Assembly (NCBI GenBank): GCA_002432425.1
Contig: DJEL01000031.1
Coordinates: 34,725 to 98,724 of the forward strand
Direction of reading: 5' to 3'
Source: Lachnospiraceae bacterium UBA5899
Lineage (GTDB): Bacteria; Bacillota; Clostridia; Lachnospirales; Lachnospiraceae
Length of the DNA: 64,000 nt
In this document: positions 60,775-64,000 of the stretch, piece by piece
Layout of the letters: every line of letters begins with the position of its first letter
Position numbering within the stretch: position 1 is the stretch's first letter
Notes under the pieces: generated by a model
The model's input: only the letters and a program-made list of their open reading frames with translations
What the model was told of the DNA's origin: nothing
Databases searched by the model: none
Position numbers and translations under genes: made by a program

Positions 60775-61965
60775 TTACGCTCCCGCAAATACTTCACGGA
60801 TGATCTCTATCACGGCATCCTGCTCTTCCGGTGTCATTTTAATATCGGAAGGAAGGCATACTCCTCTTTCAAAAATATCCTCATCTGCACAAGATCCATC
60901 CTCAGCCGTAATAAAATCATGGTTCTGATAAATCGGCTGCATATGCATGGGTTTCCAGATGGGGCGGGTTTCAATATTGTAAGAAGCTAAGACCTCCCGG
61001 ATTTCATCAGGGCAGCTCTTACCGGGTTCTTTGGTATAATGGCTGTCATGATCACTTCTTACCTGCTTTGTCATGGCATCCTTGTCTATAATGAGACAGC
61101 TCAGCCAGAAGTTGGGCTCCGTATCGGAAAGGTAAGGATTCATCCGAACCGGCAGTCCCGCAAGCCCTTTTCTGTAACGCTCATAAATTTCTTTTTTCCG
61201 CGCTTTGTGCTCTTCCAGATGCAGCATCTGTCCTCTGCCGATACCGGCTAACACATTGCTCATGCGGTAATTATAACCAAGCTCCGTATGCTGATACCAG
61301 GGTGCGGCATCTCTTGCCTGGGTGGACCACTTTCTTGCCTTTTCCGCCGCTTCCTCGTCATCCGTAAGCAGCATGCCGCCGCCCGATGTGGTAATAATCT
61401 TGTTTCCGTTAAAGCTGACAACGTTAAACTTGCCGAAGCTTCCGGTCTGCTTTCCTTTATAGGTAGCGCTCAGGGACTCTGCCGCATCTTCAATCAGAAT
61501 GGCATTGTGGGCTTTGCAGATAGCCAGTATTTCATTCATTTTGGAAGGAGTTCCGTACAGATGCGCCAGCACGACAACCTTTACGTCCGGATACTTCTGA
61601 AAAGCCCTTTCCAGCGCTTTCGGGTCCATATTCCAGGTATCGTATTCCGAATCGATGAAAATCTGTTCTCCGCCTTCATAGGTAACCGGATTGACGGTTG
61701 CATCAAAAGTCATATCGGTGCAGAATACCTTATCGCCCGGCTTCACGCCTGCCAGCTTTACCGCCAGATGAAGCGCCGCGGTTCCGGCGGAAAGCGCCAC
61801 AGAAGCCTTACAGCCCACATAATCCCGCACACTTTTTTCCAGATGCTCCAGATTAGCGCCCACCGTTGATACCCAGTTGGTGTCAAATGCCTCTTTTACA
61901 TATTCCTGCTCTTCTCCATGCATGGTAGGAGATGCCAGCCAGATTTTCTTTTCAAATGGTTTCAT
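60775..61965 (-). CDS. UDP-4-amino-sugar aminotransferase, PglE type
   Basis: Protein of 396 residues, DegT/DnrJ/EryC1 family. PTMHGEEQEYVKEAFDTNW and STVGANLEHLE at the start, ALSAGTAALHLAVKLAG, EDAAESLSATYKG, and SFNGNKIITTSGGGML with the PLP-binding Lys. This wording is that of UDP-2-acetamido-4-amino-2,4,6-trideoxyglucose (bacillosamine) transaminases. Start 61965 has AGGAG 7 nt upstream. It follows the 4,6-dehydratase stop by 4 bp. No PglD-type acetyltransferase is adjacent; a GNAT elsewhere in the locus may do that step. Confidence 0.88.
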   Translation of the reverse strand: MKPFEKKIWLASPTMHGEEQEYVKEAFDTNWVSTVGANLEHLEKSVRDYVGCKASVALSAGTAALHLAVKLAGVKPGDKVFCTDMTFDATVNPVTYEGGEQIFIDSEYDTWNMDPKALERAFQKYPDVKVVVLAHLYGTPSKMNEILAICKAHNAILIEDAAESLSATYKGKQTGSFGKFNVVSFNGNKIITTSGGGMLLTDDEEAAEKARKWSTQARDAAPWYQHTELGYNYRMSNVLAGIGRGQMLHLEEHKARKKEIYERYRKGLAGLPVRMNPYLSDTEPNFWLSCLIIDKDAMTKQVRSDHDSHYTKEPGKSCPDEIREVLASYNIETRPIWKPMHMQPIYQNHDFITAEDGSCADEDIFERGVCLPSDIKMTPEEQDAVIEIIREVFAGA

Positions 61966-61969
61966 GCCG

Positions 61970-63829
61970 TTACTCCTGTTCTCCCTTAGGGTTATAGGTC
62001 GGTACAATTTCTTTAATCAGGCCCTTGATGTCATTGCTTTCATCCCGGGATGCCACTTCCAGATTGCGAAGCTGTCTGAAAAACAGGGACTCGTCCATCT
62101 CAATGGGCTTGCCGATATGAATCAGCTCGTTGTCCGTATTCTGCAGGCCTTCCTCATCCATCAGCAGTTCTTCATATAATTTTTCACCGGGGCGGAGCCC
62201 TGTAAACTCAATTTTAATATCTTCATCCACTTTATAGCCTGAAAGACGGATTAAATTCTTGGCAAGGTCTAAAATCTTTACCGGTTTGCCCATGTCCAGC
62301 ACGAAAATCTCGCCGCCCTTGGCATAGGCTCCCGCCTGCAGCACCAGGGAAACCGCTTCCGGAATGGTCATAAAGTAACGGATAATATCCGGGTGGGTAA
62401 CCGTTACCGGGCCGCCTGCCGCAATCTGCTTCTTGAACAGGGGAATGACACTGCCGTTGCTGCCCAAAACATTGCCGAACCGCACTGCCACAAATTCCGT
62501 ATCATAATGTCTATTGAATACCTGCACAATCATTTCGCAGATACGCTTGGACGCTCCCATGATGTTGGTGGGATTGACGGCTTTGTCCGTGGAAATCAGT
62601 ACAAATTTCCTGGTGCCGAAAAAGGCAGCCGCCTGTGCGGTCTTAAACGTCCCCATGACATTGTTCTTGACCGCTTCGTTGGGGCTGTCCTCCATAAGCG
62701 GCACATGCTTATGGGCTGCCGCATGGTACACAATATCCGGTCTGTATTTTTCAAAAATGGTATACATTCTCTTGGTGTTGCGCACGGAACCGATTAACAC
62801 CACTAAATTTAATTCCGGGTGGTTTCGCAGCAGCTCTTGCTGGATGTCGTAGGCGTTGTTTTCGTAAATGTCCACAATAATCAGGCAGGAGGGCTTGTGT
62901 CCGGCAATCTGTCGGCAAAGCTCGCTGCCGATGGAACCGCCGCCGCCCGTTACCAGCACGCATCTTCCCTGCACATAGCCTAAAATGGAATCGATGTCCA
63001 CCACAATGGGATCCCTTCCCAAAAGGTCCTCCACATCCACATCCTTTAGCTTGCTTACATTGACTTCACCGTTCACCAGCTGGTACATACCGGGCAGGGT
63101 ACGCAGCTTACAGGTCGTGTCCTTGCAGATATCAATAATCTTGCTGATTTCCAAACGGGAAACGGAAGGCATGGCAATAAAGATTTCGTCAATGGCATAG
63201 GTATCCACCGCTTCCTTGATTTTGTCCCTGCCACCGATGATTTTAATGCCCTGGATGAATTTACCGTGTTTGTTCACATCGTCATCAATCAGACATTTAA
63301 TCTGCATATGGGTGTATCTGCTGTTAATAATATCCTTGATAATCAGATTTGCCGCTTCACCGGCGCCGATAATCATGATATTGGTAAGCCTCTCTTTTTT
63401 TCTGCCCTTCTGCCGCAGGCTTCGTAAGAAACGGTAGCTGAAACGGCTGGCAAACGTAAACGCAATCTGTAAAAATACAAACATAAAGTAATAACTGCGG
63501 GGAACCGGTTTGCCGGCAATCATCAGCCCCAGACCGTTAAGTGCCGCCGTCACGCCGCATGCCGCCACAATATTCTGCAGCTCGTTCACACTGGCAAATG
63601 CCCAGAGGCTGTTATACAGACGCAGTATTTCAAACACCACCACGGTAATCAGCATGGTGATGGGCATAAACGAATAAACGGAGTTCAAAAAAACAGGGTC
63701 AATATCCTTGTATACAAACTCGTAACGCATCCACAGTGCCATAACCGAGGAGGCGAATACGGCTGCAATATCATAAATCAGCAAAAATATTCTTCTGTAT
63801 AAAAGTGCTGTATTGATTGTTTTTTTCAT
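61970..63829 (-). CDS. Membrane 4,6-dehydratase, PglF/WbpM/CapD type
   Basis: Protein of 619 residues. Four N-terminal membrane helices (about 12-135), a CoA-binding-like Rossmann domain (IMIIGAGEAANLI) and an extended SDR domain with TGGGGSIGSELCRQI and STDKAVNPTNIMGASK, in which Met replaces the usual catalytic Tyr, as in WbpM and PglF. It converts UDP-GlcNAc to UDP-4-keto-6-deoxy-GlcNAc, the PglE substrate. It is a full-length family member with AAGGAT upstream of the ATG. Confidence 0.93.
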   Translation of the reverse strand: MKKTINTALLYRRIFLLIYDIAAVFASSVMALWMRYEFVYKDIDPVFLNSVYSFMPITMLITVVVFEILRLYNSLWAFASVNELQNIVAACGVTAALNGLGLMIAGKPVPRSYYFMFVFLQIAFTFASRFSYRFLRSLRQKGRKKERLTNIMIIGAGEAANLIIKDIINSRYTHMQIKCLIDDDVNKHGKFIQGIKIIGGRDKIKEAVDTYAIDEIFIAMPSVSRLEISKIIDICKDTTCKLRTLPGMYQLVNGEVNVSKLKDVDVEDLLGRDPIVVDIDSILGYVQGRCVLVTGGGGSIGSELCRQIAGHKPSCLIIVDIYENNAYDIQQELLRNHPELNLVVLIGSVRNTKRMYTIFEKYRPDIVYHAAAHKHVPLMEDSPNEAVKNNVMGTFKTAQAAAFFGTRKFVLISTDKAVNPTNIMGASKRICEMIVQVFNRHYDTEFVAVRFGNVLGSNGSVIPLFKKQIAAGGPVTVTHPDIIRYFMTIPEAVSLVLQAGAYAKGGEIFVLDMGKPVKILDLAKNLIRLSGYKVDEDIKIEFTGLRPGEKLYEELLMDEEGLQNTDNELIHIGKPIEMDESLFFRQLRNLEVASRDESNDIKGLIKEIVPTYNPKGEQE

Positions 63830-63830
63830 A

Positions 63831-64000
63831 TTATAAATCCTTCGTATCCTTTATTTTAGGCATAAGCAGTACCAGTACGAAAAACAGGGCAAAGCCCGTG
63901 GGAATATAGGGGAGCATCACCCATTCCACCAGACCGCAGATACCGAATACCCCGATAACCGCTACCGGCACAATCCCGGCTTTTTCCCCTTTGTGTCTGC
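63831..64000 (-). CDS. C-terminal end of a polytopic membrane protein (partial)
   Basis: An open frame runs in from the right edge to a TAA at 63831-63833; 56 residues are visible. They contain two hydrophobic stretches (AVIGVFGICGLVEWVML and TGFALFFVLVLLMP) and a basic end. Such an ending fits O-antigen ligase/polymerase-type or transporter proteins, but the piece is too short to decide. It ends 1 bp before the ATG of the dehydratase. Confidence 0.6.
   Translation of the reverse strand, partial: RHKGEKAGIVPVAVIGVFGICGLVEWVMLPYIPTGFALFFVLVLLMPKIKDTKDL

Overview
The window looks like part of the chromosome of a Gram-positive Clostridia bacterium, most likely a gut Lachnospiraceae. This is an inference from the strong AGGAGG-type ribosome sites, the sigma-A promoters with 16-18 bp spacers, the many DUF6056-like membrane proteins and the mix of cell-surface genes. 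No database search was possible.

Layout. At 1-4970 there is a mixed-strand flank: a divergent pair of genes with very acidic N-termini (one partial, one SGNH-like), an M20 amidohydrolase with a small lipoprotein, and an M56 membrane protease followed by a small secreted protein. A bidirectional terminator at about 4912-4970 closes it. From 5008 to the right edge nearly everything lies on the minus strand and forms one very large cell-surface glycan locus, so it is transcribed from right to left.

The upstream (right) end makes and primes the glycan: a C-terminal piece of a polytopic membrane protein, a PglF/WbpM-type 4,6-dehydratase, a PglE-type aminotransferase, a PglC-type initiating phosphoglycosyltransferase, a PLP enzyme with an ATP-grasp ligase, a GT4, a UDP-sugar 6-dehydrogenase with a C4-epimerase (probably UDP-GalNAcA), a formyltransferase-like protein, a DUF2334 deacetylase, further GT4 enzymes and a FemAB-like protein. 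The middle holds AT-richer modules with large GT-C-like membrane proteins, GtrB-type polyprenyl-phosphate sugar synthases, an FdtA/FdtB 3-amino-sugar pair with a GNAT, then AsnB, a run of GT2/GT4 enzymes and a GT11-GT6 pair that could build an ABO-blood-group-like Fuc/Gal(NAc) cap. Next come a pyruvyltransferase, a radical SAM protein, the Wzm/Wzt ABC exporter and decorating enzymes (GtrB plus DUF6056, SGNH hydrolase, acyltransferase).

At 12.8-15.7 kb the glycan genes are interrupted by a DarTG toxin-antitoxin module and an unusual STAS-like/PRTase-like protein, each with its own predicted promoter. The locus ends with a PseB-type dehydratase, a GNAT, an acyltransferase, an RffA-type aminotransferase and three further membrane proteins.

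Working model (inference). A bacillosamine-like sugar is placed on undecaprenyl phosphate, a heteropolysaccharide containing amino sugars, uronic acid or uronamide and fucose is built in the cytoplasm, and Wzm/Wzt exports it. It is then decorated outside by GT-C enzymes that use lipid-linked sugars made by the GtrB proteins, and by acetylation. Module boundaries are marked by near-identical internal promoters, a gene remnant and a 135-nt palindrome, which points to repeated cassette exchange.
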